A program made the position numbers and the translations under genes. 64,000 bases of DNA from Phycisphaerales bacterium (GTDB lineage Bacteria > Planctomycetota > Phycisphaerae > UBA1845 > Fen-1342). The first letter of the stretch is position 1, and the number at the start of each line of letters is the position of its first letter. This document shows, piece after piece, positions 18,050 through 27,116 of this stretch. The stretch lies in NCBI GenBank assembly GCA_022839625.1, contig JALHJL010000002.1:124001-188000 (forward strand). Reading direction: 5' to 3'. The notes beneath the pieces are model-generated. The model saw only the letters and a list, made by a program, of their open reading frames with translations, searched no databases and was not told the origin of the DNA.

Positions 18050-19537
18050 GTGCCGAACACGTCACCAGCCGTGCCGCTGAAGTCCGCCGCGCGCTTGGCC
18101 GGCGCCACGCGAGTCGCCTGGCTGATCGTCGCCTTCGTGCTCGCCACGGGCGTGATCGGCGGATTGCACCGCGCCCGCGCTAACAAACCCGATTGGGACG
18201 ACCTGCAATTCGAGACGCGCTACGTCTGGGAGCACCGCCACACCGCCCCTGGCACCGCCATGTTCGGCTATCTGCCGACGACTACGTACCTTCTCTGGCC
18301 GTTCACGACCTGGCTGCCCCGACCGTTTGGGTCGGTCGCGTTCGTGACTCTCAACCTGCTGGCGCTACTCGCCAGCATCTGGATCGTCCACCGCTGGTGG
18401 CGGCCGGCCGGCAGCGCCGACCTTCCGCCCCCCTACTCCGCACCGGCAGGACGCCCAATCTCCCTCGTCTGGCCGGTCTTGCTGGCGTGCGCCAACTTCC
18501 AGCACGCCCTCCAATCCAACCAGCTCACGGCCTGGACGCTGCTGCTGTGCGTCGCGGGCCTCACGCTCGTCGGCCGCCACCGCCAGTTTCTCGGCGGCCT
18601 GGTCATCGGCCTGGCCGCGCTGGTCAAGGTCATGCCCGGCCTGCTGGTTGTGTATCTTCTGCTGCGCGGTCGCTGGCGCGCGCTGCTCGGCGTTGCGGTC
18701 GCCGCCGTCGTCTTCGACGCCTTGCCGAGCGTTGCCTTCTTCGGGTGGCAGGGCACCATCGACGAGCACCTGGCCTGGCGGCGTCGAGCGGCCTGGCACT
18801 CGAACCGTCACCTCATCGAACAACCGCTGCTGCGTGTCCACCGCCACGGTACAAACGCCTCGCTCTCCGCCGTCCTGACTCGCTGGCTGCGCGCTCTCCC
18901 TGACGCGCACGAGCAGGTCATTCTGTATGGCGATCCGCCGCCCGACGTGGTCGCCCGCCGCCGGGCGGAGCTGGCACCCGGTGAGGTCCTTACGCTTGAT
19001 CCGATGCCGCCGCGCGACGCCCCGTGGACCGAGAAGCGCGTCGACATCTCCTGGGTCTCTCGCTTCCACGTCGCCGACCAGCCCGCGAGCGTCGTGTGGT
19101 GGCTGTGGGCCACGCCGCTCGCGTTGGGCTTTGCCGCGTTGGCCTGGTTCACGTTCCGGGCCGGCCGTGCCCAGGGTGCGGACTGGCCTGCGCTTAGCGC
19201 CCTCTGGCTGCTGGCCATGTTCTGGCCCGCGCCGATGACGCGCCACTACTACCTCGCGTGGGCGTTTCCCGCGCTCGTCGTTGTGTGCGACATGCTTCGT
19301 TACCGCTGGAATCAGTCGCCGCGCTGGACCGCCGGTACCGTGCTCGCCACGTCCGCACTCGCCGCCTGGCTGGTCGGCGTGGCGGGCCTCGGCTCGAAGG
19401 TCCTGCGCTGGTACGGGCTCCACCTGGCCGTGCTGGCGCTGCTTACGGCCGCGACGGCCTGGGCCTGGCAATACTCCCGGCACCTGCGCAGCGGCGATGC
19501 CAGCCGGGAGGTTTCGGCGCCCCCCGGCACGACATAG
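18050..19537 (+). CDS. GT87-like membrane glycosyltransferase (DUF2029)
   Basis: A 495-residue polytopic membrane protein resembling polyprenyl-phosphate-mannose-dependent GT-C enzymes. About ten hydrophobic helices are visible, with the first near residues 18-35. The first outer loop carries acidic residues (KPDWDDLQFE), as expected for the GT-C catalytic site. The segment QSNQLTAWTLLLC followed by GLAALVKVMPGLLVVYLLLRG is typical of GT87, which has a conserved Lys/Pro in that loop. Acceptor and donor are unknown; cell-envelope glycans are likely. Confidence 0.8.
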   Translation: MPNTSPAVPLKSAARLAGATRVAWLIVAFVLATGVIGGLHRARANKPDWDDLQFETRYVWEHRHTAPGTAMFGYLPTTTYLLWPFTTWLPRPFGSVAFVTLNLLALLASIWIVHRWWRPAGSADLPPPYSAPAGRPISLVWPVLLACANFQHALQSNQLTAWTLLLCVAGLTLVGRHRQFLGGLVIGLAALVKVMPGLLVVYLLLRGRWRALLGVAVAAVVFDALPSVAFFGWQGTIDEHLAWRRRAAWHSNRHLIEQPLLRVHRHGTNASLSAVLTRWLRALPDAHEQVILYGDPPPDVVARRRAELAPGEVLTLDPMPPRDAPWTEKRVDISWVSRFHVADQPASVVWWLWATPLALGFAALAWFTFRAGRAQGADWPALSALWLLAMFWPAPMTRHYYLAWAFPALVVVCDMLRYRWNQSPRWTAGTVLATSALAAWLVGVAGLGSKVLRWYGLHLAVLALLTAATAWAWQYSRHLRSGDASREVSAPPGTT

Positions 19538-19546
19538 ACTGACGGT

Positions 19547-20296
19547 ATGGACACGCCTCGAGCGGCTATCGTGCTTCTCTCCGGCGGATTGGACAGCGCG
19601 ACCACGCTGGCCGTCGCGAAGGCCGAGGGGTTCGCGCCGATCGCCCTGACTTTCCGCTATGGCCAACGACACGCGGCCGAAGTGGACGCGGCCCGGCAGG
19701 TCGCCGCCGCAGCCAGTGTGCGGGAGCACCTGTTCGTGGACATCGACTTGCGCGTCCTCGGCGGCTCGGCACTGACCGCCGACATCCCGGTGCCCAAGGA
19801 TCGCGACCTGAGTGGTTTCGAGATACCGAGCACCTACGTCCCCGCTCGCAACACGATCTTCCTGGCCTACGCCCTCGCGCTCGCCGAGGTGCGCGGCGCA
19901 CAGGACATCTACATCGGCGTTAACGCCCTCGACTACAGCGGATACCCGGACTGCCGACCGGACTACATCGCGGCCTTCGAGAACCTGGCGGCCTTGGCCA
20001 CGCGGGCCGGCGTCGAAGGTCGCCCAACGAGACTGCGCGCCCCGCTCCTCCACCTCACCAAGCCCGAGATCATCCGGCGTGGCCTGGTGTTGGGCGTCGA
20101 CTATGGGCTGACGCGCAGTTGCTACGACCCGGACGAACGCGGCCGCGCGTGCGGGCATTGCGACAGTTGCCGGCTGCGGCTGGCGGCCTTTGCGCAGCTC
20201 GGTCTGACCGATCCCGCCCCCTATCGGACTCCGGTGGATGATGTCCGCGCCGCGATGCGGCCACCCGCTCCCGGAGCGCCGGAAGACCGTAGTTAG
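19547..20296 (+). CDS. queC: 7-cyano-7-deazaguanine synthase QueC
   Basis: Converts 7-carboxy-7-deazaguanine to preQ0 with ATP and ammonia, for queuosine in tRNA (or 7-deazaguanine DNA modification). The PP-loop VLLSGGLDSATTLAVAK is at residues 9-25; VPARNTIFLAYALALAE is the conserved central helix; the zinc-binding tail is SCYDPDERGRACGHCDSCRLR. At 249 residues it is of normal length. The other queuosine genes are not in this window. TAGACT at 19535-19540 lies six bases from the ATG, suggesting its own leaderless promoter although the upstream gene ends only ten bases away. Confidence 0.95.
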   Translation: MDTPRAAIVLLSGGLDSATTLAVAKAEGFAPIALTFRYGQRHAAEVDAARQVAAAASVREHLFVDIDLRVLGGSALTADIPVPKDRDLSGFEIPSTYVPARNTIFLAYALALAEVRGAQDIYIGVNALDYSGYPDCRPDYIAAFENLAALATRAGVEGRPTRLRAPLLHLTKPEIIRRGLVLGVDYGLTRSCYDPDERGRACGHCDSCRLRLAAFAQLGLTDPAPYRTPVDDVRAAMRPPAPGAPEDRS

Positions 20297-20380
20297 CGGA
20301 CCGCACGCTCCAGTCCCCGTTGTCTATTGCAACGGTCGAGGTTCCTGGCCGATTTCCCAGACGTGGACCGCTCGCAGTTA

Positions 20381-20953
20381 ATGTCCGACCCGGCGCTGGC
20401 GATCGTCGGCCCTCCACGGCCCCCGAAGCCGCGCCCTGCGACGCCGGACCTGCTGGAAGTCCACGCCCGCCTGGACCAGGCCCGCGCCACACTGGAGGCC
20501 CTGCGGCGGCCGCTGCAACCCGACGCCGCCGACCAGCCAACGACGCTCTCAGGCGCGCAACACCTGGCCACCCCCGTTTCACCAGGCAAACCACGATTCG
20601 GCGCCTGGTTCAACCGTCCGCGCCGCGTGCTGTTGACCCTGATGGCGGTCTGGGTGGTCGCTGTCTTCGACCTGGGCTACACGCTGGCCGAATTCGGGAC
20701 CGAAGACTTCTTCGAGATGAATCCGCTGGCAGCCAAGCTGCTCGGCGGTTCGCCACACGCCGTCATGGCGTTCAAGTTCGGTTTGCTCGGATTTGGTACG
20801 CTCATCCTGCTCGGACTCCGGCGGCACGCCATCGCCGAATTGGCCTGCTGGTTCCTGTTCGTGTCGAAACTGTACGTCGCCGTACGCTGGTACGGCTACT
20901 TCGACTGCGTGCTGCACGACTACGTCAATCCCCTCCTCAGCCCCGCCGGCTAG
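20381..20953 (+). CDS. DUF5658-like membrane protein
   Basis: The C-terminal part carries three hydrophobic helices: VLLTLMAVWVVAVFDLGYTL, AVMAFKFGLLGFGTLILLGL and IAELACWFLFVSKLYVAV. The acidic segment between the first two (FFEMNPLAAKLL) gives the D-T-E-NP pattern of DUF5658 proteins, whose function is unknown. The N-terminal 80 residues are Pro/Ala-rich and probably cytosolic. The frame extends upstream to a TTG at 20327; the ATG here is preferred because the intervening residues have no support. Confidence 0.65.
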   Translation: MSDPALAIVGPPRPPKPRPATPDLLEVHARLDQARATLEALRRPLQPDAADQPTTLSGAQHLATPVSPGKPRFGAWFNRPRRVLLTLMAVWVVAVFDLGYTLAEFGTEDFFEMNPLAAKLLGGSPHAVMAFKFGLLGFGTLILLGLRRHAIAELACWFLFVSKLYVAVRWYGYFDCVLHDYVNPLLSPAG

Positions 20954-21757
20954 CAGTCGGTCGAAAACAGGTAGCGGCCCGCCGGCCGATCCGAGCCCGG
21001 AGCGCGAGCGACGAGCCCACGAAGCCCAGGCGGCCGAGGAACGCAGAGATCGAGCTTTGCACTACTTGTGGCGTCGAGTCGCCTGTATCACGCAAAGCGG
21101 AGCTTTGCACTACTTGTGGCGTCGAGTCGCCTGCATCACGCAAAGCAGAGCTTTGCACTACTTGTGGCATCGAGTCGCCTGCATCACGCAAAGCGGAGCT
21201 TTGCACTACTTGTGGCATCGAGTCACTCGCATCACGCAAAGCGGAGCTTTGCACTACTTGTGGCATCGAGTCGCCTGCATCACGCAAAGCGGAGCTTTGC
21301 ACTACTTGTGGCATCGAGTCGCTCGCATCACCGCAAAGCGGAGCTTTGCACTACTGCGACACGAACGGGCCGGGACACCTGGCGCGGTAGCACCGGCGAG
21401 ACGCCGGTGCCACCCGTATGCTGGCCGACCTCCTGGTCGGCCGAGGGATGCAAAGCTGGCGCTTTGTACTCCCCAGGCGGCCGGCAAGTTCGCGGCGTCA
21501 CCGCTGACACAGCAGTGGCGCCGCTCGGCCTATGGGCGATGTTGGCGGGCGGGACGCCCACCCCACCCAGTAGCGGTCGGCGGCCCGCCGGCCGCAGACA
21601 CTGCTCCAGAGCAGTGACACACGCCGGCCGACAGCACTGCTGATCGAGCCCCGATCAGGCCCGACCGCGGCGGGCACTCGCCGCACGCCCGTCGCTGAAC
21701 GCACTCCACAACCTGCTTGCTCCCACCCCGCCCCCCCTCCCCGCCACGTTATAATCC
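20954..21757. other. Repeat-rich intergenic region
   Basis: About 800 bases with no credible gene. It holds the 48-bp tandem array (separate entry) and then several GC-rich perfect palindromes: CACCGGCG-AGA-CGCCGGTG near 21390, GCCGACC-TCCT-GGTCGGC near 21424, and GCAAAGC-TGGC-GCTTTGT near 21450. Frames running through all three phases of the array exist only because the period is a multiple of three. TATAAT at 21750-21755 closes the region, two bases before the first ATG of the OPT transporter gene. Confidence 0.6.
21055..21351. repeat. 48-bp tandem repeat array, six units plus partial
   Basis: Units begin GAGCTTTGCACTACTTGTGG and differ at only a few positions (for example GCGTCGAG versus GCATCGAG, GCCTGCATC versus GCTCGCATC). 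There are no variable spacers, so it is not a CRISPR array. At every unit junction GCAAAGC-GGA-GCTTTGC forms a perfect seven-base inverted repeat, so the array is a series of small hairpins. The last junction has an extra C. Confidence 0.9.
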
Positions 21758-23728
21758 ATGCACCGGCGGTCCTTACCCCGAACAGCGAGCAAGCAGCAAT
21801 CCGTGACTCCTGCGTCCCCCAGCTCCAACCCCTCCACTGCGGCGGCCGAATATGAGCTGCCCGTCGCGGGCTTCCAGGGCTCGCCGCGGGAGATCGAGCG
21901 CCAGTGGTTCGAACGGTGCTACAAGGGCCGCGGCGACACGATGCTCCAGCTCACCTGGCGGGCAGTCCTCATGGGCTCGGCGCTGGGCGGCATCCTGTCG
22001 CTGACGAACCTCTACATCGGCCTCAAGACGGGCTGGGGATTCGGCGTCGCCATCACCGCCTGCATCCTCTCGTACGCGATCTGGCGGACGTTGCGGCTGC
22101 TCTCCGGCAATCGGCTCTCGCCCATGACCGTGCTGGAAAACAACTGCATGCAGTCCACGGCCAGCTCGGCCGGGTACTCCACGGGCGGCACGCTGGTTTC
22201 CGCCATCGCCGCGTTCATCCTGATCAACGGACAGACCATCCCGACCGGGACGCTGATGGCCTGGGTGTTCTTCCTCGCGGTGCTCGGCGTGACGATGGCG
22301 ATCCCGATGAAGCGGCAGATGATCAACACCGAGCAGCTCCGTTTTCCCAGCGGCATCGCGGCGGCGGAGACGCTCCGGGCACTGCACACGAGCGGCGGGA
22401 AAGGCATCCAGTCCGCCATCGCCCTGGGGCTCGCGGGGCTGTTTGGCGCCGCCAGCCGCTTCTGGGCCGCGGGCCTGGAGCTGATTAGCCCGAAGCTGGC
22501 CGGCTACCAGATCGCGAATTGGGTCGATACGTTCAGCGTCTGGCTACTGGGCCAGAGGTGGGTGGACCGCACCGTCACGTTCTCGTGGGAGCCGATGTTC
22601 ATTGCGGCGGGCGCCATCACCGGTATCCGCGCCTGTGCGAGCATGTTGCTGGGCGGCATCACCTGCTGGATGATCTTCGTGCCCGTCATGCAAGCCAACG
22701 GCACGATCACGGGCACGGGGTATCGCGATATCGTGCAGTGGACGCTCTGGGGCGGCGCGGCCTGCATGGTCACTTCGGGGCTCCTTTCCTTCGGTCTGCA
22801 ATGGCGCAGCGCGCTCCGCGCTTTCCGCGACCTGGGCAAGATGTTTGCCCGAAGCAGCGGAAAGGCCCGCGACGAGCTGGACGCGATCGAGACGCCCGCG
22901 TCGTGGTTTCTCGCCGGCCAGGTGGTGGGCACCATCGGCCTCGCATACCTCGCGCATGTCACGTTCGGGATGCCGTACTGGCTCACGGTCGTCGCCGTCC
23001 TGCTGTCGTTCGCCCTGGCGCTGGTCGCGTGCCGCGTGTGTGGCGAGACCGACACCACGCCGGTCGGCGCGATGGGCAAGGTGACGCAGCTCACGTTCGG
23101 GGCGATCCGTCCCGGCGACATGAACGTGAACCTGATGAGCGCGTGTATCACGGCCGGGGCGGCAGACTCGTCGAGCGATCTGCTGACCGACCTCAAGAGC
23201 GGCTACCTGCTCGGGGCGCATCCCCGCAAGCAGTTCATCGCACAATTCGCGGGGATCTTCATCGGCACACTGGTCTCGGTGCTCTCGTTCAACCTCATCG
23301 TCAGCAGCGCGAACATCCTGGGCTCGGACCAGTTTCCCGCGCCGGCAGCGCAGACCTGGGCCGCCGTGGCACGGGCATTGGGCGAGGGCCTGGGAGCGCT
23401 TCACAAGGTCAAGGTGTGGGCCATCGTGATCGGCGGCCTGGTGGGGATCATCCTTCCGCTGCTATCCAGGCTGTTTCCCAGGCAGCAGAAGTACATCCCG
23501 TCGGCGGCCGGCATCGGCCTGGCCTGGACGTTCCACTGGTATTACAGCCTGCTCTTCTTCGTCGGCGCGGTCATCGGCCTCATCCTGGAGAAGAGACGCC
23601 CGCGCCTCTCCGAGCAATACACCTTCCCCGTCGCCTCCGGCGTGATCGCCGGCGAGAGCCTGATGGGCGTGACGCTCATCTTCTGGGAGAACGGCCCGGC
23701 GATGCTGCGGCAGCTCTTCGGCGGATGA
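21758..23728 (+). CDS. OPT-family oligopeptide/metal-chelate transporter
   Basis: A 656-residue inner-membrane secondary transporter with about 14-16 hydrophobic helices. The N-terminal region LTWRAVLMGSALGGILSLTNLYIGLKTGW and the segment ENNCMQSTASSAGYSTGG are typical of bacterial OPT proteins, as is AADSSSDLLTDLKSGYLLG in the second half. Substrate (peptides or siderophore-like chelates) cannot be read from sequence. The TATAAT only two bases upstream of the annotated ATG suggests that the true start may be a downstream codon such as the GTG near 21802; the first 30 residues are low complexity. Confidence 0.9.
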   Translation: MHRRSLPRTASKQQSVTPASPSSNPSTAAAEYELPVAGFQGSPREIERQWFERCYKGRGDTMLQLTWRAVLMGSALGGILSLTNLYIGLKTGWGFGVAITACILSYAIWRTLRLLSGNRLSPMTVLENNCMQSTASSAGYSTGGTLVSAIAAFILINGQTIPTGTLMAWVFFLAVLGVTMAIPMKRQMINTEQLRFPSGIAAAETLRALHTSGGKGIQSAIALGLAGLFGAASRFWAAGLELISPKLAGYQIANWVDTFSVWLLGQRWVDRTVTFSWEPMFIAAGAITGIRACASMLLGGITCWMIFVPVMQANGTITGTGYRDIVQWTLWGGAACMVTSGLLSFGLQWRSALRAFRDLGKMFARSSGKARDELDAIETPASWFLAGQVVGTIGLAYLAHVTFGMPYWLTVVAVLLSFALALVACRVCGETDTTPVGAMGKVTQLTFGAIRPGDMNVNLMSACITAGAADSSSDLLTDLKSGYLLGAHPRKQFIAQFAGIFIGTLVSVLSFNLIVSSANILGSDQFPAPAAQTWAAVARALGEGLGALHKVKVWAIVIGGLVGIILPLLSRLFPRQQKYIPSAAGIGLAWTFHWYYSLLFFVGAVIGLILEKRRPRLSEQYTFPVASGVIAGESLMGVTLIFWENGPAMLRQLFGG

Positions 23729-23892
23729 GCGCGCCAGTGAGCATCTCGGGGCTGCGGCGGCGCGTCGTCGCGGTTGGTGTTGCACAGGACGTCAGGTGAC
23801 CCGGTTCGGTGAACCGTGCGTGGCGTCCGCCCGATGCCGGCGAGTCGGGTAGCTTCCTTTGAAGATTCCTGGGCGAGGTCCCGGATTGCCAG

Positions 23893-23920
23893 TTGACTCC
23901 GGCTGGGGTGTTGTTACACT
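23893..23920 (+). promoter_or_regulatory. Sigma-70-type promoter of the sulfate operon
   Basis: TTGACT at 23893-23898 and TACACT at 23915-23920 are separated by 16 bp, the best consensus promoter in the chromosomal part. A leader of about 40 bases precedes the small ribbon-helix-helix gene, and no other promoter is evident before the sulfate-binding protein. Confidence 0.65.
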
Positions 23921-23967
23921 CCTAGAAGAGTGTCAGTCACGCGCCGCGATGGTGTCGAGGGAGTGTT

Positions 23968-24207
23968 ATGGCACCCGAGCCGGATGACAGGCGGCGAACG
24001 GTCACGCTTAAGATTCCCGGAGAGCTGTACGACAAGTTATCGGAGCTTATTAAGAACACGGGGTTCAGGAGCGTGACCGAGTTCGCGACCTGGGTTCTCC
24101 GTGATGTTGCGGCGGGCGGCAAGCTCGACCGCTCGCCGCCCGGGCTGACCGAGAAGGAAGTCGAAGCCGTGCGGCAGAGGCTCCGGGCGCTCGGGTACAT
24201 CGAGTAA
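23968..24207 (+). CDS. Small ribbon-helix-helix-like protein
   Basis: A 79-residue basic/acidic protein. TVTLKIPGELYDKLSELIKNT followed by FRSVTEFATWVLRD fits the beta-strand plus two helices of the MetJ/CopG fold. The C-terminal half (TEKEVEAVRQRLRALGYIE) is a predicted helix. It lies 52 bases before the sulfate-binding protein gene and shares its promoter. It may be an autoregulator of sulfate uptake. Similar small proteins occur beside sulfate and molybdate transport genes, but I cannot name the family with certainty. Confidence 0.75.
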   Translation: MAPEPDDRRRTVTLKIPGELYDKLSELIKNTGFRSVTEFATWVLRDVAAGGKLDRSPPGLTEKEVEAVRQRLRALGYIE

Positions 24208-24259
24208 CAAGCGGCGTCTCACGTCGGCACCGCCGATCGTGTCGCGCAGGAGGCAACTG

Positions 24260-25282
24260 ATGTCCGCAGCAAGGTGGTTGTCCATCGCGGGGGTGGCATG
24301 TTCCCTGGCGTTTGGGGCCGGCGCGGCCGCGGCCCAGCCGAAGGGTGAGTTGACGCTGCTGAACGTGTCCTACGACCCGACGCGCGAGTTCTACCAGGAG
24401 TTCAACGCGGCGTTCGGGAAATACTGGAAGGAGAAGACCGGCGTAACGGTCACGATCCGTCAGTCGCACGGCGGCTCGGGCAAGCAGGCCCGTGCGGTGA
24501 TCGACGGGTTGGAGGCGGACGTCGTCACGTTGGCACTGGCGTACGACGTGGACGCGATTCGGGTGCGCGCCGGCCTTCTGGCGACGGACTGGCAGAAGCG
24601 CTTGCCCGACAACAGCGCGCCTTACACCTCCACGATCGTGTTTCTCGTGCGGAAGGGCAACCCGAAGGGCATCAAGGACTGGGAGGACCTGGCTAAGCCC
24701 GGCATCGCCGTCATCACGCCGAACCCGAAGACCTCGGGCGGTGCCCGCTGGAACTACCTGGCGGCGTGGGCCTTCGCGCGGCACAAGTACGGAGATGACG
24801 ACCAGGCCAAGGACTTCGTCACGCGACTGTTCAAGAACGTGCCCGTGCTGGATTCGGGTGCGCGGGGGTCGTTGACCACGTTCATGCAACGAGAGATCGG
24901 CGATGCGCTCTTGGCGTGGGAGAACGAGGCGCTGCTGGCACTGAACGAGCTTGGGAAAGACAAGGTCGAGATTGTGACACCGTCGGAGAGCATCCTGGCG
25001 GAGCCGTCGGTTGCCGTCGTGGACAAGGTCGTGGACAAGCGCGGCACGCGCGAGGTGGCCACGGCCTACCTCGAGTACCTGTACTCCCCGACCGGCCAGG
25101 AGATCGCCGCGAAGCACTACTATCGGCCGCGGTTGAAGGAGGTCGCCGACAAGCACGCCGACCGCTTTCAGAAAGTCCGGCTCTTCACGATCGACGAGGA
25201 GTTCGGTGGATGGGAGAAGGTCCAGAAGGAGCATTTTGACGACGGCGGCATCTTCGACAAGATCTATCAACCCGGACCGTAG
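24260..25282 (+). CDS. sbp: Sulfate ABC transporter substrate-binding protein
   Basis: Periplasmic sulfate (or thiosulfate) receptor for the CysTWA transporter. A Sec signal peptide (SIAGVACSLAFGAGAAAAQ) ends near residue 24. The mature part shows LLNVSYDPTREFYQEFN, SHGGSGKQARAVIDGLEADVVTLALA and NPKTSGGARWNYLAAW, all Sbp/CysP hallmarks. An AGGAGG site six bases before the ATG fixes the start; the in-frame GTG at 24239 precedes this site and is rejected. Length is 340 residues. Confidence 0.95.
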   Translation: MSAARWLSIAGVACSLAFGAGAAAAQPKGELTLLNVSYDPTREFYQEFNAAFGKYWKEKTGVTVTIRQSHGGSGKQARAVIDGLEADVVTLALAYDVDAIRVRAGLLATDWQKRLPDNSAPYTSTIVFLVRKGNPKGIKDWEDLAKPGIAVITPNPKTSGGARWNYLAAWAFARHKYGDDDQAKDFVTRLFKNVPVLDSGARGSLTTFMQREIGDALLAWENEALLALNELGKDKVEIVTPSESILAEPSVAVVDKVVDKRGTREVATAYLEYLYSPTGQEIAAKHYYRPRLKEVADKHADRFQKVRLFTIDEEFGGWEKVQKEHFDDGGIFDKIYQPGP

Positions 25283-25299
25283 CTGCGAGCGGACCTTTC

Positions 25300-26154
25300 A
25301 TGTCGCAAGCTGCCCGGCCTGACCGCCGCAAGCGCCGCATCCTGCCCGGCTTCGGGCTGTCACTGGGCTTCGCGCTGCTGTACTTCTCGTTGATCGTGCT
25401 CATTCCGCTGGGTGGCCTGGTCGTCAAGAGCGCCGGCATGACCTGGGCGCAGTTCTGGAGCACGGTGACGGCCCCGCGCGTGCTCGCTTCTTACCGGCTC
25501 AGCTTCGGGGCGTCGCTGATTGGCGCCGCGATCAACGTCGTGTTCGGCTTCGTGGTGGCCTGGGTCCTGGTGCGCTACCGGTTTCCGCTGCGGAGGTTCA
25601 TCGACGCCCTGGTCGATCTGCCGTTCGCGCTGCCGACCGCGGTCGCCGGAATCTCACTCACGAGCATGTACGCCGGCAACGGTTGGATCGGGCGGTTTCT
25701 GGAGCCGCTGGGAATCCAGGTCGCGTTCACGCCGCTGGGCGTCATCGTCGCCTTGACGTTCATCGGCCTGCCGTTCGTCGTGCGGACGGTACAACCGGTG
25801 CTGGAAGACCTGGACGCCGAGATCGAGGAGTCGGCCGCGAGCCTGGGCGCCAATCGGCGGCAAGCGTTCGTCCGCGTCATCCTGCCCGAGGTGTGGCCGG
25901 CCTTGGCGACCGGCTTCGCCCTGGCCTTCGCGCGGTCGCTCGGCGAGTACGGCTCGATCGTCTTCATTGCGGGCAACATGCCAATGCGGACGGAGATCAC
26001 GCCGCTGCTGATCGTGATCAAGTTGGAGCAGTATGACTACGCGGGAGCCACCGCGCTGGCCGTGGTGATGCTGGCCGCGTCCTTCATCCTCCTGCTTCTG
26101 ATTAACGGGCTCCAGCGCTGGGCCAGCCGGCGCCGGCCCGTCTGCGGTGACTGA
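25300..26154 (+). CDS. cysT: Sulfate ABC transporter permease CysT
   Basis: Inner-membrane permease with six predicted helices. The coupling loop ESAASLGANRRQAFVRVILPEVWPAL matches the EAA motif that contacts CysA. FALPTAVAGISLTSMYAGNGWIG is typical of CysT/CysU. At 284 residues it is of standard size. The stop is five bases before cysW, so the two are translationally close. Confidence 0.94.
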   Translation: MSQAARPDRRKRRILPGFGLSLGFALLYFSLIVLIPLGGLVVKSAGMTWAQFWSTVTAPRVLASYRLSFGASLIGAAINVVFGFVVAWVLVRYRFPLRRFIDALVDLPFALPTAVAGISLTSMYAGNGWIGRFLEPLGIQVAFTPLGVIVALTFIGLPFVVRTVQPVLEDLDAEIEESAASLGANRRQAFVRVILPEVWPALATGFALAFARSLGEYGSIVFIAGNMPMRTEITPLLIVIKLEQYDYAGATALAVVMLAASFILLLLINGLQRWASRRRPVCGD

Positions 26155-26159
26155 CAGCC

Positions 26160-27116
26160 ATGACCAGTGCGAGCATCAGCACCCTGCCGCGACCGCCCGC
26201 GCAGCGCGCCACCGCCGAGCCGGCCCTCGTGCGCTGGCTGTTGACGGCGGTGGCGATCGGTTTCCTCGCGCTGTTCCTGTTCCTGCCATTGGCTGCCGTG
26301 TTTGGGCAGGCCCTGGAACGCGGTCTCGGCGCCTACGTCGCGGCGCTGCGCGACCACGACGCGTGGGCGGCGATCCGCCTGACGCTCATCACGGCCGCCA
26401 TCGTCGTGCCGCTGAACCTGGTCTTCGGCCTCGCGATGGCCTGGGCGGTCGCCAAGTTCGAGTTTCGCGGGAAGAGCGTGCTGATCACGCTGATTGACCT
26501 GCCGTTCGCCGTCTCGCCGGTGGTTTCCGGCCTGATCTACGTCCTGCTGTTCGGTTTGCAGGGCTGGTTCGGGCCGTGGCTGAAGGCGCACGACATTCAG
26601 ATCATCTTCGCGGTGCCGGGGATCGTCCTGGCGACGCTGTTTGTCACCTGTCCACTGGTGGCGCGCGAGTTGATCCCGCTCATGCAGGCCCAGGGTACCG
26701 AGGAGGAGGAAGCGGCGGTCGTGCTTGGCGCCCGCGGCTGGCAGACCTTCTTCCGCGTCACGCTGCCGAACATCAAGTGGGGCCTGCTGTACGGCGTGAT
26801 CCTGTGCAACGCCCGCGCCATGGGCGAGTTCGGCGCCGTGTCGGTGGTGTCCGGCCACATCCGCGGGCTGACCAACACGATGACGCTGCACGTCGAGATT
26901 CTCTACAACGAGTATAATTTCGTCGGCGCGTTTGCGGTGGCGTCCTTGTTGACTCTGCTGGCCCTGCTCACGCTTGGGGCCAAGAGCCTGGTCGAGTGGC
27001 AGACCCGCCGCCGGCCGGCCGAGTCGGGCAGTGCTGCGCCGGACGCCGCGGCGATGGGGCCGCTGACGCCGGTGCCCCTCCAGCCGGTGAGTGAGAAGAC
27101 ACGGAATGAGCATTGA
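26160..27116 (+). CDS. cysW: Sulfate ABC transporter permease CysW
   Basis: Second permease of the sulfate importer, with about six helices. The EAA-type loop is EEAAVVLGARGWQTFFRVTLPNIKW, and DLPFAVSPVVSGLIYVLLFG and GEFGAVSVVSGHIRG are CysW-like. It is 318 residues with an extended Pro/Ala-rich C-terminus. Its last 11 bases overlap the cysA start, implying translational coupling. Confidence 0.94.
   Translation: MTSASISTLPRPPAQRATAEPALVRWLLTAVAIGFLALFLFLPLAAVFGQALERGLGAYVAALRDHDAWAAIRLTLITAAIVVPLNLVFGLAMAWAVAKFEFRGKSVLITLIDLPFAVSPVVSGLIYVLLFGLQGWFGPWLKAHDIQIIFAVPGIVLATLFVTCPLVARELIPLMQAQGTEEEEAAVVLGARGWQTFFRVTLPNIKWGLLYGVILCNARAMGEFGAVSVVSGHIRGLTNTMTLHVEILYNEYNFVGAFAVASLLTLLALLTLGAKSLVEWQTRRRPAESGSAAPDAAAMGPLTPVPLQPVSEKTRNEH

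Noticed and set aside
21055..21351. CRISPR array
   Set aside because: Units are contiguous and nearly identical with no unique spacers, and no cas genes are nearby.
20320..21390. Cys-rich repeat protein (ELCTTCGIESPASRK units) across the 48-bp array
   Set aside because: All three phases give long open frames because the period is a multiple of three; no start, ribosome site or coding pattern supports any of them.
23802..23816. CGGTTC-GGT-GAACCG hairpin after the OPT gene as terminator
   Set aside because: A six-base stem with no T-run; too weak to call.
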